Shown here piece by piece: positions 23,940-32,212 of a stretch of 46,894 nt of DNA. Source of the DNA: Verrucomicrobiota bacterium (GTDB taxonomy: Bacteria > Verrucomicrobiota > Verrucomicrobiia > Chthoniobacterales > JAFAMB01). Position numbers and translations under genes: made by a program. Numbering within the stretch: position 1 is the stretch's first letter; every line of letters begins with the position of its first letter. The stretch lies in contig JAFBAP010000086.1 of NCBI GenBank assembly GCA_019247695.1, positions 1 through 46,894 of the forward strand. The letters run 5' to 3'. The notes beneath the pieces are model-generated. The model was not told the origin of the DNA and made no database searches. It saw nothing but the letters and a program-made list of their open reading frames with translations.

Positions 23940-24242
23940 CTAATGGCGGTAGAAGCCGTGCCCGTAGTAACCGCGCCCATAAAATCCCCGGCCGTAAAAA
24001 CCTCGGCCGTAGTAGCCGTGGTGCCAATACGGGCGATAGTAACCGTAGTAACCGCCGTAAAACGGGTAAGAGTAGCCGTACCAGTAGGGGTACGGTCCAT
24101 AGGGATAAGGTCCATAGGGATAAGGTCCGTAGTAGGCCGGCAGCCCAACCCCAAATACCACGTGCACTCCCGCACGAGCCGGCGCCAGCCCCGCGAACAA
24201 AAGCACGCACGCAATCAGCGCAGGAACGATAAACTTTTTCAT
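23940..24242 (-). CDS. Gly/Tyr-rich secreted repeat protein
   Basis: The protein has 100 aa from MKKFIVPALIACVLLFAGLAPARA, a classical signal peptide cleaved after ARA. The mature part is low-complexity: GPYPY repeats (from exact 15-bp DNA repeats at 24094-24123), then YGGYYGYYRPYWHHGYYG and GRGFY/GRGYY/GHGFY pentads. Almost all residues are Gly, Tyr, Pro, Arg, Phe or His. Such proteins are seen in many Gram-negative genomes as small exported proteins, perhaps surface- or metal-associated. Function unknown. It is divergent from rpmB. Confidence 0.8.
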   Translation of the reverse strand: MKKFIVPALIACVLLFAGLAPARAGVHVVFGVGLPAYYGPYPYGPYPYGPYPYWYGYSYPFYGGYYGYYRPYWHHGYYGRGFYGRGFYGRGYYGHGFYRH

Positions 24243-24416
24243 ATACAAAACGACGGCTTAACCTTGACAGGCAATCATACCATATCACCGGGTTGCCTTC
24301 ATCTTGTTGACGAGGTTTTTCCTTAAATAATTTGAGAAAATCCGTGAGCCACGCGCGAGGTATGAGACTTCACCCTTGACGGAACCTGCTCCCGGACGCA
24401 TTTTTCCCGCTCTTTT

Positions 24417-24423
24417 TAAAGGA
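24417..24423 (+). promoter_or_regulatory. Strong Shine-Dalgarno of rpmB
   Basis: AAAGGAG stands six bases before the ATG at 24430 and fixes the rpmB start, excluding the 18-codon upstream extension of the same frame. It is one of the few canonical ribosome sites in the window; most genes here have weak or no visible Shine-Dalgarno. Confidence 0.85.
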
Positions 24424-24429
24424 GCCGCT

Positions 24430-24693
24430 ATGTCCAGAGTTTGCAGCATTACCGGAGCCAAGCCTTCAAGAGGCCACGTCATTCATCGCCGCGGTCTCGC
24501 GAAGAAAAAAGGGGGGGTCGGCCAGCACGTCACGGCGAATACCCCGCGGATGTTTATCCCGAACCTGAAGGTGCGCCGCCTCTGGGTACCGGAGCTCAAC
24601 CGGTTTGTCACCGTTAAACTCAGCACCCGCGCCCTCAAGACGATTGCGAAGAACGGGGCGTACCGGACCCTAAAAAAGGCCGGTGTAATCTAA
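24430..24693 (+). CDS. rpmB: 50S ribosomal protein L28, zinc-free form
   Basis: This 87-aa ribosomal protein begins MSRVCSITGAKPSRGHVIHRRG and carries FIPNLKVRRLWVPELNRFVTVKLSTRALKTIAKNG, typical of L28. Only a single Cys (C5) is present and the CxxC pairs of the zinc-binding form are missing, so this is the C-minus type. The COG0523 GTPase follows six bases after the stop and is probably co-transcribed. Confidence 0.95.
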   Translation: MSRVCSITGAKPSRGHVIHRRGLAKKKGGVGQHVTANTPRMFIPNLKVRRLWVPELNRFVTVKLSTRALKTIAKNGAYRTLKKAGVI

Positions 24694-24698
24694 GCGGC

Positions 24699-25655
24699 AT
24701 GGCGCAACACAAAATCATTCCGGTAAGCGTATTGACCGGCTTTCTGGGGGCGGGAAAAACCACGCTCCTTAATCACATCCTCAAAGGGCAATCGCAGTAC
24801 CGTTTCGGCGTCCTCATCAACGAAGTCGGCGCGATCGGCATTGACGGGCAACTGGTCGAGACTCAGACCGAGGACGTGGTTGAAATGAGCAACGGTTGCA
24901 TCTGCTGCACCGTTCGCAAGGATCTGGTTAAAGGCGTGCAGAAGCTGCTTAAACGCGAAAACCTCGACTACATCCTCATTGAGACGACCGGCGTGGCCGA
25001 TCCAGGTCCGGTTGCGCAGACTTTCCTGAACATCCCTCAGCTTCAACAATACGCGCGTCTGGATGCGATCATCACGCTGGTTGATGCCGAGAACATCCTG
25101 TCGCAACTGCGTGAGACCAAGGTAGCGCACGAACAAATTGCGCTGGCCGATTTCGTATTGCTGAACAAGGTGGATCTTGTCAGCCCCGAACGGCTCGAAG
25201 CAGTCGAAGCGGCCATCACCGAACTGAATCCGCAAGCACGGATCTTCCGCACGGAACAGTCCAAAGTGAACCTGAATGAGCTTCTGGACATCAACGCTTT
25301 CGACCTGGACCGTAAACTGGCCGTCGCACCGGAACTGCTGAACGAGTACCGTGCAAGCACCCATGCCGATATTCAGTCCACGGCTTACCAGTTTGACCAA
25401 CCCTTTGACCTCTCGCGCCTGGAAGAGGTCTTGAACGCCATCTCGGAGAAAAGCCGCGTGTTCCGGTCCAAAGGCATTCTATGGATTGAGGGGACGCCCC
25501 GCCGGGCGGTTTTTCACGGCGTAAACAACCGGTTCACCATCTATTGGGACCGGCTTTGGGAAAAGCAGGAGACGCGGTCGAGCCAACTGGTATTTATTGG
25601 CAAGGACCTCGAGGTCGACGGCATCCGGCAGGATCTGGCGCGTTGTCTGGCCTGA
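24699..25655 (+). CDS. COG0523/CobW-family GTPase (metal chaperone)
   Basis: This G3E-family P-loop GTPase has 318 aa. Walker A is GFLGAGKTTLL (14-24). The metal-binding motif is CICC (about 67-70) in EMSNGCICCTVRKDL. Other G motifs are IETTGVADPGP and NKVDLVSP. The C-terminal CobW_C domain starts around SRVFRSKGILWIEG. Members deliver zinc, cobalt or other metals. Pairing with a zinc-free L28 copy resembles Zur-regulated zinc-sparing operons, but I see no clear Zur box upstream. It is convergent with rph. Confidence 0.92.
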   Translation: MAQHKIIPVSVLTGFLGAGKTTLLNHILKGQSQYRFGVLINEVGAIGIDGQLVETQTEDVVEMSNGCICCTVRKDLVKGVQKLLKRENLDYILIETTGVADPGPVAQTFLNIPQLQQYARLDAIITLVDAENILSQLRETKVAHEQIALADFVLLNKVDLVSPERLEAVEAAITELNPQARIFRTEQSKVNLNELLDINAFDLDRKLAVAPELLNEYRASTHADIQSTAYQFDQPFDLSRLEEVLNAISEKSRVFRSKGILWIEGTPRRAVFHGVNNRFTIYWDRLWEKQETRSSQLVFIGKDLEVDGIRQDLARCLA

Positions 25656-25656
25656 T

Positions 25657-25676
25657 CCGGCCTGATAAACGGCCGG
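25657..25676 (+). terminator. GC hairpin after the COG0523 gene
   Basis: CCGGCC-TGATAAAC-GGCCGG is a perfect 6-bp stem with an 8-nt loop, one base after the stop codon and 22 bp before the convergent rph stop. No T-run follows on either strand, so it is at best a weak or factor-assisted bidirectional terminator. Confidence 0.35.
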
Positions 25677-25698
25677 CGGGGCGCCCGGAAAGAGGGGG

Positions 25699-26496
25699 TC
25701 AGCCGGTCTGGTGAGGCGATTCCAACAGGTCTGCCACGTCCGGAGCATGTAAACGCAGGAAAGCGCGTTGCCGTTCGATAAGCCCCTGAATCGCCTTTCC
25801 TCCGGCGGCGAGCATGGCAAGGAGTTGCTCGTGGCTGAAACTGCTTTCCTCGCCGGCCCCTTGCACTTCGACGAACTCGCTGCGACTCGTCATCACAAGG
25901 TTCAGGTCCACGCTCGCGGCTCGATCCTCCTCATAATCGAGGTCGACCAGCGCCCTACCCTGAATAATCCCCACGCTGATAGCTGCAACCAAGCATCGCA
26001 CCGGCCAGGCCGGCAGGGACTGAGTCCCACGAAGCCGGGCGCACGCAAGGGTTACGGCCAGCGAAGCGCCGGTAATGGCGGCCGTGCGGGTTCCGCCGTC
26101 AGCCTGGAGCACGTCGCAGTCGATCCAGAGTGTGCGCTCGCCCAAGGCATCCAGGTCAACCGCCGTCCGTAAGGCGCGCCCGATCAGCCGCTGGATTTCC
26201 GTGCTGCGTCCATCGAGCTTGCCTCTGGCAATATCGCGCGGGCGCCGCGCCAATGTCGAGTAGGGCAGCATCGAATATTCCGCCGTGATCCATCCGCCGG
26301 CAACGCGCTGGTCCTTCATCCATCGGGGGACGCTTTCCTCAAAAGTAGCGGCGCAGATCACCTGCGTCCGGCCGGTGCCGATCAGCACCGAACCGTGCGC
26401 GTGCGGAGCGATGCCGGCCTGCAGCCGTAATTCGCGCGACTCGTCCGCTGGCCGTCCATCGCGACGCGACAAGGGTTGTTCTGCGGAATCGGACAT
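25699..26496 (-). CDS. rph: Ribonuclease PH
   Basis: This is a phosphorolytic 3'-5' exoribonuclease that trims tRNA 3' ends. The 265-aa protein has RRDGRPADESREL, GSVLIGTGRTQVICAATFEESVPRWM, GWITAEYSMLP, RARGKLDGRSTEIQRLIGRALR-like (here RDIARGKLDGRSTEIQRLIG), IDCDVLQADGGTRTAAITGA (phosphate-binding region) and DLNLVMTSRSEFVEVQGAGEESSFS. All are in family order and the length is normal. Its ATG is 12 bp from the GTGTCGG array, so the array lies in its leader or promoter. Confidence 0.96.
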   Translation of the reverse strand: MSDSAEQPLSRRDGRPADESRELRLQAGIAPHAHGSVLIGTGRTQVICAATFEESVPRWMKDQRVAGGWITAEYSMLPYSTLARRPRDIARGKLDGRSTEIQRLIGRALRTAVDLDALGERTLWIDCDVLQADGGTRTAAITGASLAVTLACARLRGTQSLPAWPVRCLVAAISVGIIQGRALVDLDYEEDRAASVDLNLVMTSRSEFVEVQGAGEESSFSHEQLLAMLAAGGKAIQGLIERQRAFLRLHAPDVADLLESPHQTG

Positions 26497-27082
26497 GGAG
26501 TGATGGAGTGTCGGGTGTCGGGTGTCGGGTGTCGGGTGAAGTTCGGGGTTCGGTCACACGGCGGCCGCAGCGGGTTTGGCGGTCACGGCGTAAGAGGTTC
26601 ACACGGCGAACACGGCGGGAAGAAGGGGGAAAGAGTTCGGAGTTCGGAGCGGCATGATGGGTGCGGAATGCAGGTGTCAAACGCCGGATGGGTGGATCTT
26701 TTTCTGCGTACTTCTGCGTGTTCTGCGGATGATTTAATCTTCTCGCCGTGTAAGCTTGACCCTCGGGGGAGATCGGACCCGGTTCTACGACGCCTTTGCA
26801 CTCCGAGCGCCAAACCCCGAGCTCCGAACTCTTCCTCTTTTCGCCGTGGTCGCCGTGACCCGCCGTGTGAACCTCTTTCGCTGTGACCGCCGAACCCGCT
26901 GCGGCCGCCGTGTGACCTTAATCTGTGTCAATCTGTGTAATCTGTGGATGCTTTCTCTTTTCTGCGTACTTCTGCGTGTTCTGCGGATGATTTAATCCTC
27001 TCGCCGTGGGCGCCGTGCCCGCCGTGTGACGGTGGGCCGTTGACGTCCGCGGCGGACCGGTTGATGATCGCCGTTGCCGTTT
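26497..27082. repeat. Composite intergenic repeat island
   Basis: No gene is apparent. From left to right there are: GTGTCGG x4; a CGGCG-rich block; GAGTTCGGAGTTCGGAGCGG (26634-26653), with its inverse near 26803-26834 (GCTCCGAACTCTTCC); TTCTGCGTACTTCTGCGTGT followed by TCTGCGGATGATTTAATC, present twice (26702-26739 and 26960-26997); 9-bp CGCCGTG-type repeats (26840-26870, 27001-27030); and AATCTGTGT-type repeats (26920-26950). The right end is the thrB promoter region. Confidence 0.88.
26508..26535. repeat. Heptanucleotide array GTGTCGG x4 next to the rph start
   Basis: Four exact 7-bp units are followed by GTGA, as at 6676-6707. It lies upstream of rph and begins the 580-bp repeat-rich, gene-free island that runs to thrB. 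Confidence 0.93.
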
Positions 27083-27940
27083 ATGCCAATGGTGAGAGTC
27101 CGAGTGCCCGCTTCCACGTCGAACCTGGGTCCAGGCTTTGATTGCCTGGGGCTTGCGCTGGAACTTTACAATGAGGTAAGCGTCGAGCCCGCGGCGGAAA
27201 CGCTGGCCTCGCCCTTTATGGAGGCGGCGGCCCAGGCCTTTTTCGCCGCGAGCGGCGCGATGCCGTTTCCGTTTCGGGTCGAAGTTCGAGGCGACGTACC
27301 TTCGGCGCGCGGTCTGGGCAGCAGCGTGACGGTGCGTCTGGGGGTATTGATGGCGTTGAATCGCCTTTGCGGCGAAACGCTGGACCAGCAGCGCCTCTTT
27401 GAGCTTGGCGCCCGGCTCGAGGGCCACCCGGACAACGCGGCGGCGGCGTGCTTCGGCGGATTCACGGTGGTACAGAAGCGCGGGGGCCACCTCAGCCAGG
27501 TGCTCCGGTATGACGTCGATCCCGCACTGAAAGTGGTCTTGTGCGTGCCGGATTTTGAAATCCAGACGGCCGAAGCCCGCAAGGTTCTGCCTTCGACCTA
27601 CCGGCGCGAAGAGGTGATCGACAACCTGGCGGGCATCGCCGCCGTGGTGGCGGCGTTTGTCTCGCGCAACTACCGGATCCTGCGTGGAGCTTTTACAGAT
27701 CAGCTGCATCAGCCATACCGCCAGACGCTCATTCCTTTTCTGCCGGAGGTGATTGCCGCCGGGGTCAAGGCGGGTGCGCTCGGCGGGTTCCTGAGCGGTT
27801 CCGGTTCGACCATTGCGTGCCTGACGCTGACCCGCGAACGGGAGGTCGCCGAGGCCATGCTGGCCGCAACACCGGGCCGTGCGGCTTTTACCTGTACCGT
27901 GGGCGTCGATAACGCCGGCGCGAAGTTAACCAATGGTTAG
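27083..27940 (+). CDS. thrB: Homoserine kinase
   Basis: This GHMP kinase phosphorylates homoserine in threonine biosynthesis. It has 285 aa from the ATG at 27083; a second ATG at 27089 gives MVRVRVPASTSNLGPGFD, which fits the family just as well. Motifs are VRVPASTSNLGPGFDCLGLAL (motif 1), the phosphate-binding loop VPSARGLGSSVTVRLG (motif 2, normally PxxxGLGSSxA) and the C-terminal GGFLSGSGSTIACLT (motif 3). lpxK begins directly after the stop, so the two are co-transcribed. thrA and thrC are not in the window. Confidence 0.94.
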   Translation: MPMVRVRVPASTSNLGPGFDCLGLALELYNEVSVEPAAETLASPFMEAAAQAFFAASGAMPFPFRVEVRGDVPSARGLGSSVTVRLGVLMALNRLCGETLDQQRLFELGARLEGHPDNAAAACFGGFTVVQKRGGHLSQVLRYDVDPALKVVLCVPDFEIQTAEARKVLPSTYRREEVIDNLAGIAAVVAAFVSRNYRILRGAFTDQLHQPYRQTLIPFLPEVIAAGVKAGALGGFLSGSGSTIACLTLTREREVAEAMLAATPGRAAFTCTVGVDNAGAKLTNG

Positions 27941-29173
27941 ATGAGGCGCTGGCTGGACGAATTAGAGCAATACGCCATCGACGTCATCCTGGAGCGGCGT
28001 CATGGGGTGCGCGCGTCTTTACTCCGGGCAACGCTGCATGCGTTATCCTTCCTGTACCTGACGATCGTGCAGTTGCGGCTGTTCCTGTACCGCAAACGGA
28101 TCCTGCGTGAACGCCAACTCGGGTGCCTGGTCATCAGCATCGGCAACCTCACCGTGGGCGGAACAGGAAAAACGCCGGTCGTTGAGAAGTTCGCCCGAGC
28201 CCTGCAGAAGGGAGGGCGCCGCGTTGCCATCCTGAGTCGCGGCTACAAAAGCGTGGACAACCGCAAGAAGCGGAAGTGGTGGCACAAGCTGCTTCGCAAG
28301 GGTACCGACCAACCGCCCCGGATGGTTTCTGATGGCGAGAAAGTGCTGCTCGACGCGACCAGTTCCGGTGACGAACCGTACATGCTGGCGACCAACCTGG
28401 CCGGCGTGGCCGTCGTGGTGGATAAAGACCGGGTGAAGGCGGGGCTCCACGCCATCAGGGCGCTCGACGTCGACACGCTTCTTCTCGATGACGGTCTGCA
28501 GTACCTGGACCTGAAGCATCGTCTCGATATCGTGCTGATCGACCGGCAGGCGCCTTTCGGCAACGAGTTCCTGCTGCCGCGTGGAACCTTACGTGAGCCG
28601 CCACAAAACCTTCGCCGTGCGAGTTATATCTTCATTACCAAGTGCGACGGCCGCTCTAATGCCGACCTGATCCAGCGGATACGCCGGTACAATCGCACCG
28701 CTGAAATCATCGAGTGTACCCACCAACCGCTCTACCTCCGGCACGTCTACAAGGATGAACGCCTGCCGCTGGATTACCTTAGAGGCTTGTACATCGGGGC
28801 TTTATCCGGCATTGCGGCGCCCGAGAGCTTTGAGAACGGTTTGCGCAGCCTGGGCGCCAACATCGAACTGTCCCGACACTTTGCCGACCACCACCGGTAC
28901 ACGGAAAAGGAACTTGGCGCCTTTTTTCAGCGGTGCGTGCGCCGCGACGTAAACGCAGTCATCACCACCGAGAAAGATGCCGTCCGGTTTCCGATGATCG
29001 AGCCCGTTCCCCTACCGGTTTATTACCTGCGCGTGGAGATCGAAATCCTCGGCGGACACGAGACCTGGGAACAGTGCGTGCAACGGATCTGCCAGCCATT
29101 CGGTACGGGCCATGCAGGGCTTGCCCCCTGGGCGGGTCGCGTCCCCGAACGGGAAGGCATCGTCACCGAATGA
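27941..29173 (+). CDS. lpxK: Tetraacyldisaccharide 4'-kinase
   Basis: This inner-membrane-bound kinase adds the 4'-phosphate of lipid A. At 410 aa it is at the long end for LpxK. An N-terminal amphipathic/hydrophobic stretch ([21 protein letters not shown], broken by charged residues) anchors it. The P-loop is [14 protein letters not shown] (about 66-79), followed by [54 protein letters not shown] and [17 protein letters not shown]. The C-terminal part has [10 protein letters not shown]. The ATG follows the thrB TAG with no gap. Its presence shows that the organism makes lipid A and has an outer membrane. Confidence 0.95.
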   Translation: MRRWLDELEQYAIDVILERRHGVRASLLRATLHALSFLYLTIVQLRLFLYRKRILRERQLGCLVISIGNLTVGGTGKTPVVEKFARALQKGGRRVAILSRGYKSVDNRKKRKWWHKLLRKGTDQPPRMVSDGEKVLLDATSSGDEPYMLATNLAGVAVVVDKDRVKAGLHAIRALDVDTLLLDDGLQYLDLKHRLDIVLIDRQAPFGNEFLLPRGTLREPPQNLRRASYIFITKCDGRSNADLIQRIRRYNRTAEIIECTHQPLYLRHVYKDERLPLDYLRGLYIGALSGIAAPESFENGLRSLGANIELSRHFADHHRYTEKELGAFFQRCVRRDVNAVITTEKDAVRFPMIEPVPLPVYYLRVEIEILGGHETWEQCVQRICQPFGTGHAGLAPWAGRVPEREGIVTE

Positions 29174-29242
29174 TCAATTCCCGCCAAAATCGTTGAGCAT
29201 TAAACGAGCGAGGGTAGCCGTTGTCTGACCTAAATACCTTTC

Positions 29243-30277
29243 ATGTCTACACGGCCCAGCAAATTACGAATCGGCGTGATAGGCGCCGGCAACATCGTCA
29301 AGTCCCGGCACCTGCCCGCGCTCAAACAGATCCCGGACGTATCGGTGGTGGCGGTCTGCAACTCAACCTACGAGAGCGCGGAGGCGTTCTGCCGGGAGTT
29401 CGCGCCCGAGGCCGTCCCTTACGGCAACTGGGCCGAACTTCTGGCCGATTCGGATGCGGACGTTGTGTGGATCGGGACGCCGCCCTACCTTCATGCCACG
29501 ATCGCGATCTCAGCGCTTGAGGCCGGCAAGCACGTGTTCTGCCAGGCGCGGATGGCGATGAACCTGAGTGAAGCTGAAGAGATGTACGTGGCCGCCCAAC
29601 GCCACCCGCACCTGGTGACCATGGTGTGCCCTCCCCGGCGCGGGCTGCGGGGGTCGCTTTTCATGCAGAAACTGCTCGCCGAGGAGTACCCGGGACGCAC
29701 GCACCATCTTCGGTTGCAAAGCCTCGCGGACACTTTCATCGACCCGGATGCGCCTCCCCATTGGCGGCAGCGTGACGAGTTGTCCGGCCTCAACGTGCTG
29801 ACCCTGGGCATTTACGCCGAGGTCGTCCAACGCTGGTTCGGTCCCATCACCCGGGTCTTTGCGCATGCCAAGACGATCAACCCGATTCGTCAGGGCTATG
29901 AAATCCGGGTCCCGGACATGGTCACGGTACTTTGCCGTTTTTCCAACGGAATGGAGGGGGTGATGGAATTCAGCGGGATCGCTCCTTTTGCCGGTCCTGA
30001 CCGCCTGGAGGTGTACGGCCACGAAGGCATGCTGGCTTATGATTTCGCTCACGACGAAATCTACGGGGGCCGCCTCGGTGACGGCTCCGCCAAGCGGATT
30101 CCGATCCCACCGGAACTCGAGCGGTCCTGGAGCGTTGAAGAAAATTTCATCGCGGCCGTGAGGGCGCCCGGTCACATCCTCCCTCAGCCCGGCTTCGGCG
30201 AGGGCGTTCAATACATGCAGGTGGTGCAGGCCGTCGCCGACTCGATCGAGCAAGGCAGAGAAATCGAGATCAGGTAG
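29243..30277 (+). CDS. Gfo/Idh/MocA-family protein with altered active site
   Basis: This 344-aa protein has the N-terminal Rossmann fold (IGVIGAGNIVKSRHLPAL, then VVAVCNSTYESAEAF, VWIGTPPYLHATIAISALEAGKHVFC) and an alpha/beta C-terminal domain. The usual catalytic EKP after this point is replaced by QAR (residues 101-103), so the catalytic lysine is lost; other usual contacts in the C-terminal domain are also not obvious. It may be a non-redox or differently acting relative. It starts 69 bp after lpxK and ends overlapping the convergent 436-aa gene by 8 bp. Confidence 0.88.
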   Translation: MSTRPSKLRIGVIGAGNIVKSRHLPALKQIPDVSVVAVCNSTYESAEAFCREFAPEAVPYGNWAELLADSDADVVWIGTPPYLHATIAISALEAGKHVFCQARMAMNLSEAEEMYVAAQRHPHLVTMVCPPRRGLRGSLFMQKLLAEEYPGRTHHLRLQSLADTFIDPDAPPHWRQRDELSGLNVLTLGIYAEVVQRWFGPITRVFAHAKTINPIRQGYEIRVPDMVTVLCRFSNGMEGVMEFSGIAPFAGPDRLEVYGHEGMLAYDFAHDEIYGGRLGDGSAKRIPIPPELERSWSVEENFIAAVRAPGHILPQPGFGEGVQYMQVVQAVADSIEQGREIEIR

Positions 30278-31580
30278 CTGGCCTGACCGCGACCGGCACC
30301 ATGACGGCGTCGCGCATCCCGTGCACGATCTTTTTGTCTGCGGGAACAACCGTCGCCAGAATGCCGCCGAGGCGGATATCGTCCTCCGACGCCACAAAGT
30401 AATAAGGACAGAGCCGAACCCGGCCCCGGAAGGTGCTGAAAGTCCCGGTGGCAGCCTGATACATCGATTGCTCAAAAAGCCGTCCCCGGTGAAACCGTTG
30501 CAGGATGAACGGCTGAATCGGAAAGGATGCCTTGGCTTCATCGATCAGCCGGGCCCATTCGGCCTGGGGCAAATCAGTCCCTACGTAAACGCCGCGGCTT
30601 CCCCAGGCGCGTTCGGAAAAGCCGCTGACTTTCAGCACGAAGTCGCGCTGCTTGTGGCTGAAATGCTTTAACTCGTCCCATTGCTGAATGCATAACCAGG
30701 GAATCACCGCGTGGTGCGGAATCGGCGCCGGGTCCACCACCCAGGTTTTGGGGATCATGGACTGCAGCTTGCGAAAATGCCGCTCACTCAGTTCCCGGAT
30801 CCAGAACTCCTGTAGCGGGTGCGACCAGAAGAGCGCGAACCAGAGTTTCTCCTCCAGGTAAGGTTTAAGCGGCGGCGTGATCTGCAGGCTTCCCGCGCGC
30901 GCCGCGTCCAAAAGGGTCGTCGTGGACGGCAGGTTCGGTAAATCGAACAGTTCGAAAAACCGGTATACCGGCGTCCCTGAACGAAAATCCCACGTCTCCG
31001 CCGCCTGCACGTCCCAATGGGGACCAAACCGGGCATTCAGCTCCCGCTGCAGCCACCGCATTTCGGGCCGGTAAGTGGCTGCCTCTTCCGAGACGACGAC
31101 GGTTCCCCCATGCGGCAGGATCGAATGGAAGCCCTCCACCATGCCGTCGCGGCCGCCGACGACGTCAAAGCCAAGGTCGGCGTACACCTGGTTAAGCCAG
31201 CCGGTCAGCCCGATACCTCCCGGTACCGAATCCAGCTCCGAAATAATCACCCCTTCCTGGGTCAGGATGATGTCCGGCCGGATAACGCGCGGCAGATCCC
31301 CCCGTGCGGTCGTCCACAAATCGCGCAAAACCTCCGGCTTGCCCGCATCCAGGTACTCGGCGATCCAGGCCGGCTTTTTTCCCCGGCGGGACTGCTGGTA
31401 CAGGAGATTGGCCGCGCGGACGAATTTGAAAAGCCAATGCCCCAGCCGTTCAAGGTAATCGGCCAAAGCGGGCTCGATAAAAAAAGGGTCCGGCCCGATG
31501 TTCCATTCCTTGTCGGCAAAGAGGCCCTCTTTAGGAAACCTTTGCTGAATCGCCGTGACTCGCTCCTGGGCGGTATTCAT
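30270..31580 (-). CDS. Uncharacterised protein, possible circularly permuted ATP-grasp
   Basis: The 436-aa product has no signal peptide or membrane segment. DIILTQEGVIISELDSVPGG (about 103-122) resembles the N/D-rich acidic loop of circularly permuted ATP-grasp proteins. GGTVVVSEEAATYRPEMRWLQ, FWIRELSERHFRKL, VLKVSGFSERAWGSRGVYVG and RFHRGRLFEQSMY add conserved-looking charged motifs, and the C-terminus RLGGILATVVPADKKIVHGMRDAVMVPV could carry the catalytic lysine. The family assignment is only by eye; the gene itself looks real in length and codon use. It is 41 bp downstream of ruvA on the same strand. Confidence 0.6.
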   Translation of the reverse strand: MNTAQERVTAIQQRFPKEGLFADKEWNIGPDPFFIEPALADYLERLGHWLFKFVRAANLLYQQSRRGKKPAWIAEYLDAGKPEVLRDLWTTARGDLPRVIRPDIILTQEGVIISELDSVPGGIGLTGWLNQVYADLGFDVVGGRDGMVEGFHSILPHGGTVVVSEEAATYRPEMRWLQRELNARFGPHWDVQAAETWDFRSGTPVYRFFELFDLPNLPSTTTLLDAARAGSLQITPPLKPYLEEKLWFALFWSHPLQEFWIRELSERHFRKLQSMIPKTWVVDPAPIPHHAVIPWLCIQQWDELKHFSHKQRDFVLKVSGFSERAWGSRGVYVGTDLPQAEWARLIDEAKASFPIQPFILQRFHRGRLFEQSMYQAATGTFSTFRGRVRLCPYYFVASEDDIRLGGILATVVPADKKIVHGMRDAVMVPVAVRPAT

Positions 31581-31621
31581 TGCTTCTGTTTATCTTCGAT
31601 TCGGGATGCGCCGGCCGGCTG

Positions 31622-32212
31622 TCAGGACAAGATCTTAAGCGCCTGCCGGATAAGCGTTTCGGTGTCCGCGTCCGCAGCGGCGGCCTGCGCCTGGCGCAAC
31701 GCCTTTTGCACTTCCACCTGTTTAAAGCCTAACGAGAGCAGGGCCATGAGCGCGTCATCCACTCGCTGGTCGGTTTTTCCTTCCGCAGCGGCCTCCCAGG
31801 CGGCAGCGACGCCGACCTTATCCTTCAGCTCCAGCACGATGCGTTCGGCCGTCTTTTTGCCGACACCCTTGACCCGGGCCAGGAGGTTCACCTCGCCCCG
31901 GGCGACCGCGCTTTTGAAACTGCTGACCGACATGCCGCTCAACACGGCCAGTGCCATCTTGGGCCCGACGCCACTCACGTGCTGGAGCAACAGCAGAAAC
32001 AAATCGCGCTCCTGAGCCGTCAGAAAGCCATACAACTGGTGCGCATCCTCCCTGACGACCAGGTGCGTCAGGAGACGCACCCGGTGATTCACCGGCGGAA
32101 GCTGGTTGAAACTTGAGAGTGGAACCTGCACCGAATACCCTAGGCCATTAACGGAAATCACAACCCGAGTAGGCAGAGCTTCAACGAGATCGCCCTCGAC
32201 AAACGCTATCAT
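31622..32212 (-). CDS. ruvA: Holliday junction branch migration protein RuvA
   Basis: RuvA binds four-way junctions and loads the RuvB motor. The 196-aa protein starts at MIAFVEGDLVEALPTRVVISVNGLGY (OB domain), continues with LTHLVVREDAHQLYGFLTAQERDLFLLL and the two HhH motifs (HVSGVGPKMALAVLSG and RVKGVGKKTAERIVLELKDK), and ends in a domain III (DDALMALLSLGFKQVEVQKAL) that contacts RuvB. ruvB and ruvC are absent here. Its start codon overlaps the divergent neighbour's start in CATG. Confidence 0.96.
   Translation of the reverse strand: MIAFVEGDLVEALPTRVVISVNGLGYSVQVPLSSFNQLPPVNHRVRLLTHLVVREDAHQLYGFLTAQERDLFLLLLQHVSGVGPKMALAVLSGMSVSSFKSAVARGEVNLLARVKGVGKKTAERIVLELKDKVGVAAAWEAAAEGKTDQRVDDALMALLSLGFKQVEVQKALRQAQAAAADADTETLIRQALKILS

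Noticed and set aside
24264-24292. TTGACA before rpmB
   Set aside because: A perfect -35 hexamer is at 24264 but no acceptable -10 lies 16-18 bp downstream.
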